DNA from: Pseudomonas tensinigenes
Lineage (GTDB): Bacteria > Pseudomonadota > Gammaproteobacteria > Pseudomonadales > Pseudomonadaceae
DNA: 64,000 bases
Assembly (NCBI RefSeq): GCF_014268445.2
Contig: NZ_CP077089.1
Span: 5,835,001-5,899,000 of the forward strand
Reading direction: 5' to 3'
Below, piece after piece: positions 45,838 to 56,300 of the stretch. Position 1 is the first letter of the stretch, and each line of letters starts with the position of its first letter. The notes under the pieces are model-generated. The model searched no databases. It was not told where the DNA came from and saw only the letters and a program-made list of their open reading frames with translations. The position numbers were made by a program, and so were the translations under genes.

Positions 45838-46034
45838 GCCAGATCCCAACCGTAGAATGCCCAACCTGCGGCGCCCCCGTGGAATTTACCCCCGAGAACA
45901 AATTCCGTCCGTTCTGCTCCGATCGCTGCAAACTGATCGACCTCGGCGCCTGGGCGTCGGAAGAACACAAGATTCCGGTCGCACCGGATGCCGAGGACGA
46001 ACTGTTTTCCGGCGATTTCGATCCGCGCCACTGA
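45834..46034 (+). CDS. yacG: DNA gyrase inhibitor YacG
   Basis: 66 residues. Small zinc-finger protein with C-x2-C (CPTCGAP, about 10) and C-x3-C (FCSDRCK, about 29) binding one zinc; the acidic tail follows ([12 protein letters not shown]). YacG binds GyrB and inhibits gyrase in E. coli. The start overlaps coaE by four bases. Confidence 0.96.
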   Translation: MSQIPTVECPTCGAPVEFTPENKFRPFCSDRCKLIDLGAWASEEHKIPVAPDAEDELFSGDFDPRH

Positions 46035-46040
46035 TCCCGA

Positions 46041-46256
46041 TCAGGGCCGCATAAAGCCGTAGTCCTGTTCGTCGTCGAGATTTTCCGCGAGAAAACGCAA
46101 CTCGTCGGCCAGGTCTTCGGCGTTGCGCACAGCCTTGCTCTGCTGCACCACCGCACTGAGCAAGGCACGCAAACTCAACCCCGGGTCAAAGCCCACCTCC
46201 TGCGCCATGTCCAGACTCTGCCGGGTTTCCTGCCTTGCCCACTCGTAAACGCTCAT
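46041..46256 (-). CDS. Small conserved protein of unknown function
   Basis: 71 residues (MSVYEWARQETRQSLDMAQE), helix-rich and acidic, no signal peptide. AGGAG lies 7 bases before the ATG. A longer frame upstream is not supported. It follows the CbiM-like permease gene by 65 bases on the same strand and converges on yacG with a gap of 6 bases. A gene in this position exists in P. aeruginosa too; its role is unknown. Confidence 0.75.
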   Translation of the reverse strand: MSVYEWARQETRQSLDMAQEVGFDPGLSLRALLSAVVQQSKAVRNAEDLADELRFLAENLDDEQDYGFMRP

Positions 46257-46321
46257 GCCGCTGCTCCTGAAAGGATTTGCGCGAGCATGAAATTTCCCGC
46301 GCGTGGCGGGTTTGATGTGGA

Positions 46322-47011
46322 TCAAGACTTCGGATCGTCGTCCTTCCACGGCGCCGAAAGGTAGCGCGTGCGGTTGAAGGTCTCCAGCCATTCCGGGCTG
46401 AATACCACCAGCGCACTGATGATCATGCCGTTGATGAACGCTTCGGGGAAAATGATCAGCCACACGTAACCGATGAAGTCTTCCAGCCATTCCGGCATGG
46501 CGAATAGGCCGTCGTACCACAGCAGCGTCAGACTGAGGATCAGGCACAACAAGGCCGACAACGCGGCGGCAAAGAATCCGGAACAGAAGATGTACACGAA
46601 CGGATTACGCGGCTGTGCGCGCTCGACGAGGATTGCCACGCACTCGGTGACCAGCACCGGCAGCAAAATGAACAAAGCACCATTGACCCCCATCGCCGCG
46701 AGATCCTGACGCCCGAGCAACACCAGGCCGATTTGCGCCACCAGCCCGCCGACGATCGCCAGCGGCCAGTCCAGCAACAGCGTTACCGCCGTCATGCCGA
46801 GGAAGTGATAGGACACACCGGTATCGAAATCCCTGCGCATCAACCACAGCAGAAACAACGCAAACACGGTGCCGAACAGCAGATGCTGACGCCGACTGTC
46901 GCTGAACAACTCGACCCACGGCGCCCGTACGATCGCCCAAAGCAGCACCGGCAGATAAATCAGCCAGCCCAGCAGCAGACTTTCAGTCGCCAGCACCTCG
47001 ACGCCGATCAT
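46322..47011 (-). CDS. CbiM-like ECF transporter permease, stand-alone
   Basis: 229 residues with six or seven membrane helices (LLLGWLIYLPVLLWAIV; LLFGTVFALFLLWLM; FLGMTAVTLLLDWPLAIVGGLVAQI). The conserved HFLGMTA segment resembles the CbiM/ECF-S substrate subunit for Co2+ or Ni2+. No energising ATPase (CbiO) or T component (CbiQ) is in the window, and the N-terminal Met-His metal site of CbiM is absent (the protein starts MIGVEVLATESL). Start overlaps the stop codon of the thioredoxin-like gene (ATGA), so those two are coupled. Confidence 0.75.
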   Translation of the reverse strand: MIGVEVLATESLLLGWLIYLPVLLWAIVRAPWVELFSDSRRQHLLFGTVFALFLLWLMRRDFDTGVSYHFLGMTAVTLLLDWPLAIVGGLVAQIGLVLLGRQDLAAMGVNGALFILLPVLVTECVAILVERAQPRNPFVYIFCSGFFAAALSALLCLILSLTLLWYDGLFAMPEWLEDFIGYVWLIIFPEAFINGMIISALVVFSPEWLETFNRTRYLSAPWKDDDPKS

Positions 47012-47475
47012 GGGCGCGCCTTCTCCAGTGCCTCGCGCAGTTCGCTCGCGTTGGCGTACTCACGTTGCGAGAGCAATCGACCGTCCTTCAATTGCAACCA
47101 CAACACCTGGCCTTCTGCGCCGGGATAGCGCGACGCGACCCGGCCTTCTCGATCAAGCATGACCCGGTAGTGGTAGTCGCGCATGGCCGGTACGGCAAAC
47201 ATCCTGGCAATCAGCGCTGGCATGCGCTGGATATCGGCAACGAATACCGCGTGGCGCGCCTCCAGATAGCCCTTGGGCTGATCCTTCAACGCTTCTTTGA
47301 TCAGCTTGGCGCCGTCCATACCCCGCGCCACCAGCAACGTTGTAGTGCTGTCGTCGAGGGTGAAGGGCTGCTCGTACTGATCAAGCAACGTCCAGGGAGC
47401 AAGACGCTCGCCGATTTCGAGTGCATGGGCAAACAGCGGAAAAACAGCAAACAGCAGCAGCCAGCGAAATTTCAC
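47008..47475 (-). CDS. Secreted thioredoxin-fold-like protein
   Basis: 155 residues. Signal peptide (MKFRWLLLFAVFPLFAHA) then EIGERLAPWTLLDQYEQPFTLDDSTTTLLVARG, the layout of a thioredoxin-like or YtfJ-type domain, but with no CxxC and no cysteine in the mature part. A redox role is therefore unlikely; it may be a binding protein. Upstream of and coupled to the CbiM-like permease. Function unknown. Confidence 0.7.
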   Translation of the reverse strand: MKFRWLLLFAVFPLFAHALEIGERLAPWTLLDQYEQPFTLDDSTTTLLVARGMDGAKLIKEALKDQPKGYLEARHAVFVADIQRMPALIARMFAVPAMRDYHYRVMLDREGRVASRYPGAEGQVLWLQLKDGRLLSQREYANASELREALEKARP

Positions 47476-47605
47476 GATGAGTCCTCACGGTTTGGCGTAA
47501 ATAGTCGATTGCCATGAGTCTACACCGCCCTTCTCGACTGCCCACTGATGCACTTTGCCGCGTAACGCTTTCAGCTTGTCGCATTTGAACGCTAAGCTTG
47601 GGCTT

Positions 47606-48232
47606 ATGGATGACTCAGATTATTTACGCCTGCTGACCATCGCGGCCGAGCAAGCCAACGCCTTTCTGTCCAATGCCCGCAAATGGGAGCGTGAGCGTTG
47701 GGTCTGCCAGCGCCTGCTGCAAGGCTTGAATATTCCCTACCGCGCGGACGAATTCGCGCCGGCCGGCGAACCGCCGGATGTGCTGTTTCGCGATGCCAAT
47801 TTCGAGGTGTTCTTCGTGCTCGACGAGGGGCGCCGACTCAACGACGAATGGCGCGATGAACTGCAGCGACGACGCAGCGCCTTTTCTCTCAGCCAACTGG
47901 TGCGCCGTGAGGCCAAGCCCAAGCGCATTCCGGCCAATGAATTCCTGCTGCGACTGGCACCGACCTTGCGCAAGAAGGCGCACAACTACAAGGAGCGCGG
48001 TATGGATCTGGGCGAACTGGACATCATCGCCTTCGCCAGTCTTAAACGTGAGGTGCTGGATCTGAACAGCCATTTCCCCCCGCCCACTGAATATCTGCGC
48101 CAAGGCTGGCGCTCGCTGTCCCTCGTCGGCCCGACCTTCGCCCGTGTGCTGTTCGCCCACCCGGACGCACCGGACTTCCTGCGCAGCAACCTCGGTCGCA
48201 GTATCGTCTTCGATGTCGGGATCAGCCTGTGA
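47606..48232 (+). CDS. DUF1780 protein
   Basis: 208 residues, matching the DUF1780 family of Pseudomonas (MDDSDYLRLLTIAAEQANAFLSNARKWERERWVCQRLLQGL; split into an N-terminal helical part and a PD-(D/E)XK-like core around GEPPDVLFRDANFEVFFVLDEGRRL). The fold resemblance to nucleases is an inference. Ends overlapping the next start codon (GTGA). Divergent from the thioredoxin-like gene. Confidence 0.8.
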   Translation: MDDSDYLRLLTIAAEQANAFLSNARKWERERWVCQRLLQGLNIPYRADEFAPAGEPPDVLFRDANFEVFFVLDEGRRLNDEWRDELQRRRSAFSLSQLVRREAKPKRIPANEFLLRLAPTLRKKAHNYKERGMDLGELDIIAFASLKREVLDLNSHFPPPTEYLRQGWRSLSLVGPTFARVLFAHPDAPDFLRSNLGRSIVFDVGISL

Positions 48233-48756
48233 CGCCGCTGCAGCAATTGATTGCCGATGTGCCACAGACTGGGTGTGTGCGCTGGATCGGCGTGCGTCCG
48301 GAATCCCGTGGGCCGATGATCGAACTCGATGCCGTGGAAGCTCGACTTGAAGCTGGACTGACCGGCGATCACGCCCGTCCCGGTGTGCGTAACGCGCGGC
48401 AGGTGACCCTGATCCAGTGGGAACACCTCGCGGTAATCAGCGCATTGATGGGCCGACCGCACGATCAACCGGTCAGACCTGAAGATCTGCGGCGCAATCT
48501 CGTTATCAGCGGTATCAATTTGTTTAGCCTCAAGGGTCGGCGCTTTCGAATCGGTCAGGCAATATTCGAAACCACGGGCTGGTGTCAGCCCTGCGCACGG
48601 CTGCAGAACAACCTCGGCCCCGGCACCTTTCAAGCGGTGCGCGGGCATGGCGGAATTACCGCGCGGGTGTTACAAAGCGGGATCATTCGCCTCGAAGACC
48701 GTGTAAGCGTCGAGCCGGTTCCGGACAGCGGCTATGCTGCTTTCAACCCCGGATAA
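48229..48756 (+). CDS. MOSC-domain protein
   Basis: 175 residues from a GTG that overlaps the DUF1780 stop codon. MOSC domains (molybdenum cofactor sulfurase C-terminal) bind sulfur or Mo cofactor; the conserved cysteine is in TTGWCQPCARLQ (about 122), with RNLVISGINLFSLKG before it and GGITARVL after it. Stand-alone MOSC proteins such as YiiM reduce N-hydroxylated compounds. Translationally coupled to DUF1780. Confidence 0.85.
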   Translation: MTPLQQLIADVPQTGCVRWIGVRPESRGPMIELDAVEARLEAGLTGDHARPGVRNARQVTLIQWEHLAVISALMGRPHDQPVRPEDLRRNLVISGINLFSLKGRRFRIGQAIFETTGWCQPCARLQNNLGPGTFQAVRGHGGITARVLQSGIIRLEDRVSVEPVPDSGYAAFNPG

Positions 48757-48807
48757 AAACCGCTGTAGCTTCTGTCCATTCAGCAACGTCTACCTGACGA
48801 GGCAAAT

Positions 48808-48981
48808 ATGACCAGCCGCCTGAACCCCGAAGACCAGAAACATGTCGAAGAGTACCTGCAACTGTCCCAACACCGAGTCGAGCGCCGGCCTTTCCGGCCG
48901 TGGATGCTCCTGGTGCTGGTGCTGGCAGTGACCATTGGTCTGGGCCTGTTGAGCCGATTTATCAGTTACCTGACGCTATGA
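48808..48981 (+). CDS. Small DUF3094 membrane protein
   Basis: 57 residues. Cytosolic charged N-terminus (MTSRLNPEDQKHVEEYLQLS), then one membrane helix (PWMLLVLVLAVTIGLGLL, 31-48). GAGG lies 6 bases before the ATG. It follows the MOSC gene by 51 bases and matches the small DUF3094 family of Pseudomonas. Function unknown. Confidence 0.8.
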   Translation: MTSRLNPEDQKHVEEYLQLSQHRVERRPFRPWMLLVLVLAVTIGLGLLSRFISYLTL

Positions 48982-49044
48982 GCTGCCTCGCGCTCGCTTG
49001 GGTAACCGCACCGATTTCCTTTAAAAACCTTGCGAGTTATCCCC

Positions 49045-50343
49045 ATGTCCCATCGTATTGTTATTGTCGGCGGCGGCGCCGGCGGTCTGGAGTTGGCTAC
49101 CCGTCTGGGTAAGACTCTGGGCAAGCGCGGCACGGCCAGTGTGATGCTGGTCGACGCCAACCTGACGCACATCTGGAAACCGCTGTTGCACGAAGTGGCT
49201 GCCGGATCGCTGAACTCCTCCGAAGACGAACTCAACTATGTTGCCCAGGCAAAATGGAACCACTTCGAGTTCCAGCTGGGGCGCATGAGCGGGCTTGATC
49301 GTGCGCAGAAGAAAATTCAACTGGCGGCGACCTACGACGAAAACGGCGTAGAACTGGTGCCGGCGCGGGAAGTGCAGTACGACTCGCTGGTGATCAGCGT
49401 CGGCAGCACCACCAATGATTTCGGCACTCAGGGCGCGGCGCAGCACTGCCTGTTCCTCGACACCCGCAAGCAAGCCGAGCGCTTTCACCAGCAACTGTTG
49501 AATCACTATCTGCGTGCACACGCCGGGCAAACCGATGTGATCGAGCAGATCAGCGTAGCGATCGTCGGCGCTGGCGCGACGGGTGTTGAACTGGCGGCAG
49601 AATTGCACAACGCCGCCCATGAACTGGCGGCTTATGGTCTGGACCGGATCAAACCGGAAAACATGCACATCACCCTGATCGAAGCCGGGCCACGGGTGTT
49701 GCCTGCCCTGCCGGAGCGCATCAGCGGACCCGTGCACAAGACCCTGGAAAAGCTCGGGGTCAATGTCATGACCAACGCTTCGGTCAGCGAAGTGACCGCC
49801 GATAGCCTGATCACCGCCGATGGCAATGAGATCAAGGCCAGCCTGAAAGTCTGGGCCGCCGGTATTCGCGCACCGGGTTTCCTCAAGGACATCGACGGCC
49901 TGGAAACCAACCGCATCAATCAGCTGCAAGTGTTGCCGACGCTGCAAACCACCCGCGACGAGAACATCTTCGCCTTCGGCGACTGCGCCGCATGCCCGCA
50001 ACCGGGCACCGATCGCAACGTGCCGCCACGGGCGCAAGCCGCGCACCAACAGGCCTCGCTGCTGGCCAAGTCGCTGAAATTGCGCATCGAAGGCAAGACC
50101 CTGCCGGAGTACAAGTACACCGACTACGGCTCGCTGATCTCGCTGTCGCGTTTTTCGGCGGTGGGTAACTTGATGGGCAACCTGACCGGCAGCGTGATGC
50201 TCGAAGGCTGGCTGGCGCGGATGTTTTACGTGTCGCTGTATCGCATGCACCAAATGGCGCTGTATGGGCCGTTCCGCACGGCGATGTTGATGCTGGGCAG
50301 CAAGATTGGCCGTGGCACCGAGCCGCGCCTGAAGCTGCACTAA
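49045..50343 (+). CDS. ndh: Type II NADH:quinone oxidoreductase
   Basis: 432 residues. Single-subunit, non-proton-pumping NADH dehydrogenase. FAD-binding motif IVGGGAGGLELATRLG at residues 6-20, NADH motif VGAGATGVELAAEL near 180, and ENIFAFGDCAACP near 315; the C-terminal amphipathic part (MARMFYVSLYRMHQ) docks to the membrane. ATG 49045 has only a weak ribosome-binding site; an ATG five codons upstream is possible. Confidence 0.95.
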   Translation: MSHRIVIVGGGAGGLELATRLGKTLGKRGTASVMLVDANLTHIWKPLLHEVAAGSLNSSEDELNYVAQAKWNHFEFQLGRMSGLDRAQKKIQLAATYDENGVELVPAREVQYDSLVISVGSTTNDFGTQGAAQHCLFLDTRKQAERFHQQLLNHYLRAHAGQTDVIEQISVAIVGAGATGVELAAELHNAAHELAAYGLDRIKPENMHITLIEAGPRVLPALPERISGPVHKTLEKLGVNVMTNASVSEVTADSLITADGNEIKASLKVWAAGIRAPGFLKDIDGLETNRINQLQVLPTLQTTRDENIFAFGDCAACPQPGTDRNVPPRAQAAHQQASLLAKSLKLRIEGKTLPEYKYTDYGSLISLSRFSAVGNLMGNLTGSVMLEGWLARMFYVSLYRMHQMALYGPFRTAMLMLGSKIGRGTEPRLKLH

Positions 50344-50349
50344 AAACCT

Positions 50350-50437
50350 GTGGGAGCGAGCCTGCTCGCGAATGCGGTGTGTCAAACGACAAAAATGTCG
50401 ACTGAGACAACCTCTTCGCGAGCAGGCTCGCTCCCAC
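50350..50437. repeat. REP doublet (REPIN), GTGGGAGCGAGCC family
   Basis: Standard head-to-head copy, 6 bases after the ndh stop codon. Confidence 0.93.
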
Positions 50438-50630
50438 ATTGTTTTGTGTTGATCGAAAGATCTGTTTCGTACTGTATCCCCCCTCGTTTTCCCCACCTTC
50501 GCTTACAAACTCCCCCGCCTGGCGACACAGTCGCGATACACCCCCACCGCCTAATGGCCAAACCCGAGCAACACCGCTCAGGCTTGCGTCTTTAACGTGT
50601 GGTTGCGTTGTGCAGCCCAGGAGAATGTAA

Positions 50631-51038
50631 ATGTCCCGTACTTCGACCCTCGGTAAAAAATCCATTGGCCTGATCGGCGCCGCACTGGCTGGCGGTCTGA
50701 TGTTGTCCGGTTCGGTGTTTGCCGCTCAACCACTGGCGCAGGGGTACATGGTCGCCTCGGCGGAAACCTCGGTGAAAGCGCCGGAAGGCAAATGCGGTGA
50801 AGGCAAATGTGGCGATGCTTCGATGGCCAAGACTGACAGCGATGGTGACGGCAAGGTTTCCCGCGCCGAATTCCTCAAAGTCGCGCCGAAGTCCGACTTC
50901 GACAAGATCGACACCAACCATGACGGCTTCATCGACGAGCAGGAGGCATACAACAACGTGAAGGCCAACTTTGAAGCCAACGGCAAGAAGATGCCGAAAG
51001 GCCTGTTCGAGCACCTGAAAGACCAAGACGGCGCCTGA
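50631..51038 (+). CDS. Secreted EF-hand protein with EGKCG motif
   Basis: 135 residues. Signal peptide to about residue 31 (LSGSVFA), a short linker, then EGKCGEGKCG at 52-61 with Cys55 and Cys60, then two EF-hands: DSDGDGKVSRAE (69-80) and DTNHDGFIDEQE (94-105). AGGAG lies 8 bases before the ATG. EF-hand proteins with this EGKCG motif occur in P. aeruginosa (EfhP type) next to DUF692 and DUF2063 genes; in HvfA/bufferin families that motif is a site of post-translational modification for copper binding. Here no DUF692 gene is in the window. Calcium binding is well supported by the loops; modification is an inference. Confidence 0.85.
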   Translation: MSRTSTLGKKSIGLIGAALAGGLMLSGSVFAAQPLAQGYMVASAETSVKAPEGKCGEGKCGDASMAKTDSDGDGKVSRAEFLKVAPKSDFDKIDTNHDGFIDEQEAYNNVKANFEANGKKMPKGLFEHLKDQDGA

Positions 51039-51052
51039 TCAGCGGAAAAAAC

Positions 51053-51088
51053 AAAGCCGCGCTTCTCCTGAGAGAAACGCGGCTTTTT
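51053..51088. terminator. Bidirectional terminator between EF-hand gene and chemoreceptor
   Basis: AAAGCCGCG/CGCGGCTTT stem with an inner TTCTC-CTGA-GAGAA helix, A-rich on the left and T5 on the right. Serves both convergent genes. Confidence 0.9.
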
Positions 51089-51101
51089 CATGTCTGCCGT
51101 T

Positions 51102-52799
<1,698 letters not shown>

Positions 52800-52850
52800 C
52801 TATCGGCAGGTTGTATGATGACTTGAAGGGAAAATGAGTTTTTGTCGGAC

Positions 52851-52886
52851 AAAAAAAATCCCCGTATCTTTCGATACGAGGATTTT
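52851..52886 (-). terminator. Terminator after the last tRNA-Pro
   Basis: On the minus strand ATCCTCGTATC-GAAA-GATACGGGGAT (52883-52858) followed by T7. Confidence 0.92.
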
Positions 52887-52891
52887 TAATA

Positions 52892-52968
52892 TGGTCGGGG
52901 TAAGGGGATTCGAACTCCTGACATCCTGCTCCCAAAGCAGGCGCGCTACCGGACTGCGCTATACCCCG
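52892..52968 (-). tRNA. tRNA-Pro (UGG), copy 2
   Basis: 77 bases with encoded CCA. Acceptor CGGGGTA/TACCCCG, anticodon loop TTTGGGA (UGG), T arm GTTCGAATC. Identical to the copy at 53147-53223. Last in the operon, but separated from tRNA-Lys by an intrinsic terminator. Confidence 0.97.
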
Positions 52969-52970
52969 GT

Positions 52971-53001
52971 AAAAAAAAGGCGACCTTTCAAAGATCGCCT
53001 T
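52971..53001 (-). terminator. Terminator between tRNA-Lys and tRNA-Pro copy 2
   Basis: On the minus strand AAGGCGATCTTTG/AAAGGTCGCCTT hairpin (53001-52977) followed by T8. It would end the Asn-Pro-Lys transcript before the second tRNA-Pro. Confidence 0.9.
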
Positions 53002-53065
53002 CTTCGATCAGCGCTTTTGGCCTCTGATCTTAAGATTCGATCCCAGCGCTAACTGGTTTCAAAAA

Positions 53066-53141
53066 TGGTGGGTCGTGTGGGATTCGAACCTACGACCAAT
53101 TGGTTAAAAGCCAACTGCTCTACCAACTGAGCTAACGACCC
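53066..53141 (-). tRNA. tRNA-Lys (UUU)
   Basis: 76 bases with encoded CCA. Acceptor GGGTCGT/ACGACCC, anticodon loop CTTTTAA (UUU). Third in the operon. Confidence 0.97.
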
Positions 53142-53146
53142 AAAAA

Positions 53147-53223
53147 TGGTCGGGGTAAGGGGATTCGAACTCCTGACATCCTGCTCCCAAAGCAGGCGCG
53201 CTACCGGACTGCGCTATACCCCG
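53147..53223 (-). tRNA. tRNA-Pro (UGG), copy 1
   Basis: 77 bases with encoded CCA and anticodon loop TTTGGGA (UGG). Second in the operon, 5 bases upstream of tRNA-Lys. Reads all or most proline codons. Confidence 0.97.
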
Positions 53224-53232
53224 GTTTGAAAT

Positions 53233-53308
53233 TGGCTCCGTGACCAGGACTCGAACCTGGGACCCAATGATTAACAGTCATTTGCTCTACCGACTGAGCT
53301 ATCACGGA
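53233..53308 (-). tRNA. tRNA-Asn (GUU)
   Basis: 76 bases, acceptor TCCGTGA/TCACGGA with encoded CCA, anticodon loop CTGTTAA (GUU). First in the operon. Confidence 0.97.
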
Positions 53309-53393
53309 ACTACATATTTCAATTTACAACGGTGAAACTTACTGCTTCCAGTCACTCGTTCGCATCGCTGCGTTCGTGTGTCTGAGGCGCGCT

Positions 53394-53421
53394 ATTCTAC
53401 AACCTAGAACACCTCTGTCAA
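53394..53421 (-). promoter_or_regulatory. tRNA operon promoter
   Basis: On the minus strand a perfect TTGACA (53421-53416), 16 bases, then TAGAAT (53399-53394) and a GC-rich discriminator GCGCGCC, typical of stable-RNA promoters under ppGpp/DksA control. Leader of about 80 bases to tRNA-Asn. Confidence 0.85.
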
Positions 53422-53553
53422 CCCCCTAAATTGCTTTCAAGTTAATGATTTGCAACTTATTTCAGATTCCAACTCAGTGAGCTGAGACCGTCTTGGCGAC
53501 TGACTGCGGGGCGCACTTTACAAGCCTTTTCCTTTGAGTTCAACAGCCTAACG

Positions 53554-53590
53554 AAAAAAAAGGCCCCACAATGTGGGGCCCTCCTTTTTT
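53554..53590 (-). terminator. clpB terminator
   Basis: Perfect hairpin GGCCCCAC-AAT-GTGGGGCC, with T8 on the minus-strand side and T6 on the other. Confidence 0.93.
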
Positions 53591-53605
53591 CATTGGCGTT
53601 TGGAC

Positions 53606-56170
53606 TCAGTTGAAAACGATTTCGTCGTTCTCGACCTTGCCGGTCGCCGTGTCGCCTGGCATGAAGTGACCCGAGAGGATCAACTGTGCCAACGGGTTTT
53701 CGATCCAGCGCTGAATCGCCCGTTTCAAAGGACGTGCGCCATACACCGGGTCGTAACCAACGGCGATCAACTTGTCCATCGCCTCCGGGCTGAGTTCCAG
53801 CTTCAGCTCGCGTTCGGCCAGACGGCTGCGCAGACGGCCCAACTGGATCTCGGTAATGCCCGCGATCTGATCCCGCGCCAAAGGCTCGAAGATCACCACC
53901 TCGTCGACCCGGTTGATGAACTCCGGACGGAAGTGCGACGTCAGCGCATCCATGACTGCAGCACGCTGAGCCTCGCGATCACCGACCAGCTCCTGAATCT
54001 GCACAGAGCCGAGGTTCGAGGTCATGACGATCACGGTATTGCGGAAGTCCACCGTGCGGCCATGGCTGTCGGTCAGGCGACCATCCTCGAGCACTTGCAG
54101 CAAGATGTTGAACACATCCGGGTGCGCCTTCTCGACTTCGTCCAGCAGGATCACCGAATAAGGCTTGCGACGCACAGCCTCGGTCAGATAACCGCCTTCT
54201 TCGTAACCGACATATCCCGGTGGCGCACCGATCAGGCGAGCCACGGAATGTTTCTCCATGAACTCGGACATGTCGATCCGCACCATCGCCTCTTCAGTAT
54301 CAAAGAGGAATTCGGCCAGCGCCTTGCACAGCTCGGTTTTACCGACACCGGTCGGGCCGAGGAACATGAACGAGCCGCTCGGACGATTCGGATCAGACAA
54401 CCCGGCACGCGAACGTCGTACCGCGTTGGCCACGGCGACCACGGCTTCTTCCTGACCGATAACGCGTTTGTGCAACAGGCTTTCCATTTTCATCAGCTTG
54501 TCGCGCTCGCCTTCGAGCATTTTCGACACCGGAATGCCGGTCCACTTCGATACGACTTCGGCGATCTCTTCTTCAGTCACCTTGCTGCGCAGCAGCTGGT
54601 TTTCGCTCTTGCCGTGCTGATCGACCATTTGCAGGCTGCGCTCCAGATCCGGGATCACCCCGTACTGCAACTCGGCCATGCGATTGAGGTCGCCTTTACG
54701 GCGTGCGGCTTCCAGCTCCTGACGCGACTGTTCGATCTTCTGCTGAATCTGCGCAGAACCCTGCACCTCGGCTTTTTCCGAGTTCCAGATTTCTTCCAGA
54801 TCCGAGTACTCACGCTCGAGACGGACGATTTCTTCCTGGAGTTTTTCCAGACGTTTCATCGCCGCTTCGTCGCTTTCCTTCTTCAGCGCCTGGGATTCCA
54901 CCTTCAACTGAATCAGGCGACGCTCGAGACGATCGAGCACTTCCGGCTTGGAGTCGATTTCCATGCGGATGCGGCTGGCGGCCTCGTCAATCAGGTCGAT
55001 GGCCTTGTCCGGCAGTTGCCGGTCAGTGATATAGCGATGACTGAGCTTCGCTGCCGCAATGATCGCGCCGTCGGTGATCGCCACCTTGTGGTGAACCTCG
55101 TAACGCTCTTTAAGGCCGCGCAGGATGGCGATGGTGTCTTCTTCGCTCGGCTCATCCACCAATACTTTCTGGAAGCGTCGCTCGAGCGCCGCGTCCTTCT
55201 CTATATATTGGCGATACTCGTTGAGCGTGGTCGCGCCAACGCAATGCAACTCACCGCGCGCCAGCGCCGGTTTGAGCATGTTGCCAGCATCCATCGAGCC
55301 TTCGCCTTTACCGGCGCCGACCATGGTGTGCAATTCGTCGATAAACAGAATGATCTGCCCTTCCTGTTTCGACAGCTCGTTGAGCAGCGATTTCAGGCGT
55401 TCTTCGAACTCACCGCGATACTTGGCACCGGCAATCAGCGCGCCCATATCGAGCGAGAGCAGACGCTTGCCTTTAAGGCCGTCCGGCACTTCGCCGTTGA
55501 TGATGCGCTGGGCCAGACCTTCGGCAATCGCGGTTTTACCCACGCCAGGCTCACCGATCAGCACCGGGTTGTTCTTGGTGCGGCGTTGCAGAACCTGAAT
55601 GGTGCGACGGATTTCGTCGTCACGGCCGATCACCGGATCAAGCTTGCCGTCTTCGGCGCGCTTGGTCAGGTCGACGGTGTATTTATCCAGCGCCTGGCGC
55701 GACTCTTCGTGGTTGGCGTCGTTTACCGCTTCGCCGCCACGCAGGTTGTTGATCGCGTTTTCCAGGGCTTTCTTGCTCACGCCCTGGCCGAGCAGCAACT
55801 TGCCGAGCTTGCTGTTCTCATCCATCGCCGCAAGTAACACCAATTCGCTGGAAATGAACTGGTCGCCCTTCTGCTGGGCCAGACGGTCAGCCTGATTGAG
55901 CAGGCGCGCCAGATCCTGCGACATGTTGACGTCGCCGGTCGGGTTCTGGATTTTCGGTAATTGGTCGAGCTCTTTGGTCAGCTCTTTGCGCAAGCTGTTG
56001 ACGTCGAAGCCCACCTGCATCAGCAGAGGTTTGATCGAACCACCCTGCTGTTCAAGCATGGCTTGCATCAAGTGCGCCGGCTCAATCGCCGGATGATCGT
56101 GGCCGACAGCCAACGACTGGGCGTCGGACAAGGCCAACTGTAATTTGCTGGTTAAACGGTCTATTCGCAT
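53606..56170 (-). CDS. clpB: ATP-dependent disaggregase ClpB
   Basis: 854 residues, full length. Hexameric Hsp100 that extracts proteins from aggregates with DnaK. N-terminal Clp repeat (1-150), first AAA+ with Walker A GEPGVGKT (about 205), M-domain coiled coil (about 405-525), second AAA+ with Walker A GPTGVGKT (about 605) and GYVGYEEGG pore loop. Monocistronic, with a sigma32 promoter and strong terminator. Confidence 0.98.
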   Translation of the reverse strand: MRIDRLTSKLQLALSDAQSLAVGHDHPAIEPAHLMQAMLEQQGGSIKPLLMQVGFDVNSLRKELTKELDQLPKIQNPTGDVNMSQDLARLLNQADRLAQQKGDQFISSELVLLAAMDENSKLGKLLLGQGVSKKALENAINNLRGGEAVNDANHEESRQALDKYTVDLTKRAEDGKLDPVIGRDDEIRRTIQVLQRRTKNNPVLIGEPGVGKTAIAEGLAQRIINGEVPDGLKGKRLLSLDMGALIAGAKYRGEFEERLKSLLNELSKQEGQIILFIDELHTMVGAGKGEGSMDAGNMLKPALARGELHCVGATTLNEYRQYIEKDAALERRFQKVLVDEPSEEDTIAILRGLKERYEVHHKVAITDGAIIAAAKLSHRYITDRQLPDKAIDLIDEAASRIRMEIDSKPEVLDRLERRLIQLKVESQALKKESDEAAMKRLEKLQEEIVRLEREYSDLEEIWNSEKAEVQGSAQIQQKIEQSRQELEAARRKGDLNRMAELQYGVIPDLERSLQMVDQHGKSENQLLRSKVTEEEIAEVVSKWTGIPVSKMLEGERDKLMKMESLLHKRVIGQEEAVVAVANAVRRSRAGLSDPNRPSGSFMFLGPTGVGKTELCKALAEFLFDTEEAMVRIDMSEFMEKHSVARLIGAPPGYVGYEEGGYLTEAVRRKPYSVILLDEVEKAHPDVFNILLQVLEDGRLTDSHGRTVDFRNTVIVMTSNLGSVQIQELVGDREAQRAAVMDALTSHFRPEFINRVDEVVIFEPLARDQIAGITEIQLGRLRSRLAERELKLELSPEAMDKLIAVGYDPVYGARPLKRAIQRWIENPLAQLILSGHFMPGDTATGKVENDEIVFN

Positions 56171-56242
56171 AAGTCACCTTCCTTTTGAGCAGGCCGGACC
56201 TAAAAACCATCCTGAATAAAGAAACCTGCCAGATACCACTGT

Positions 56243-56270
56243 AGATGCGGTCGATTCTGGGAGATTCAAG
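56243..56270 (-). promoter_or_regulatory. Sigma32 heat-shock promoter of clpB
   Basis: On the minus strand CTTGAA (56270-56265), 14 bases, CCGCATCT (56250-56243). Fits the RpoH consensus (CTTGAA, 11-16 bases, CCCCAT-T) closely, about 75 bases upstream of the clpB ATG. Confidence 0.85.
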
Positions 56271-56300
56271 CGTCAGAGGGTTGATTCAGGTCAGGCAAGT

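Noticed and set aside
46257..46321. Cobalamin or metal riboswitch for the CbiM-like gene
   Set aside because: The permease is coupled to the gene upstream, and neither its flank nor the 47476-47605 region shows a B12-box or other recognisable riboswitch core.
52892..53308. tRNA cluster as an integration site for a genomic island
   Set aside because: No integrase, no direct repeat of a tRNA 3' end other than the whole duplicated tRNA-Pro, and core genes on both sides.
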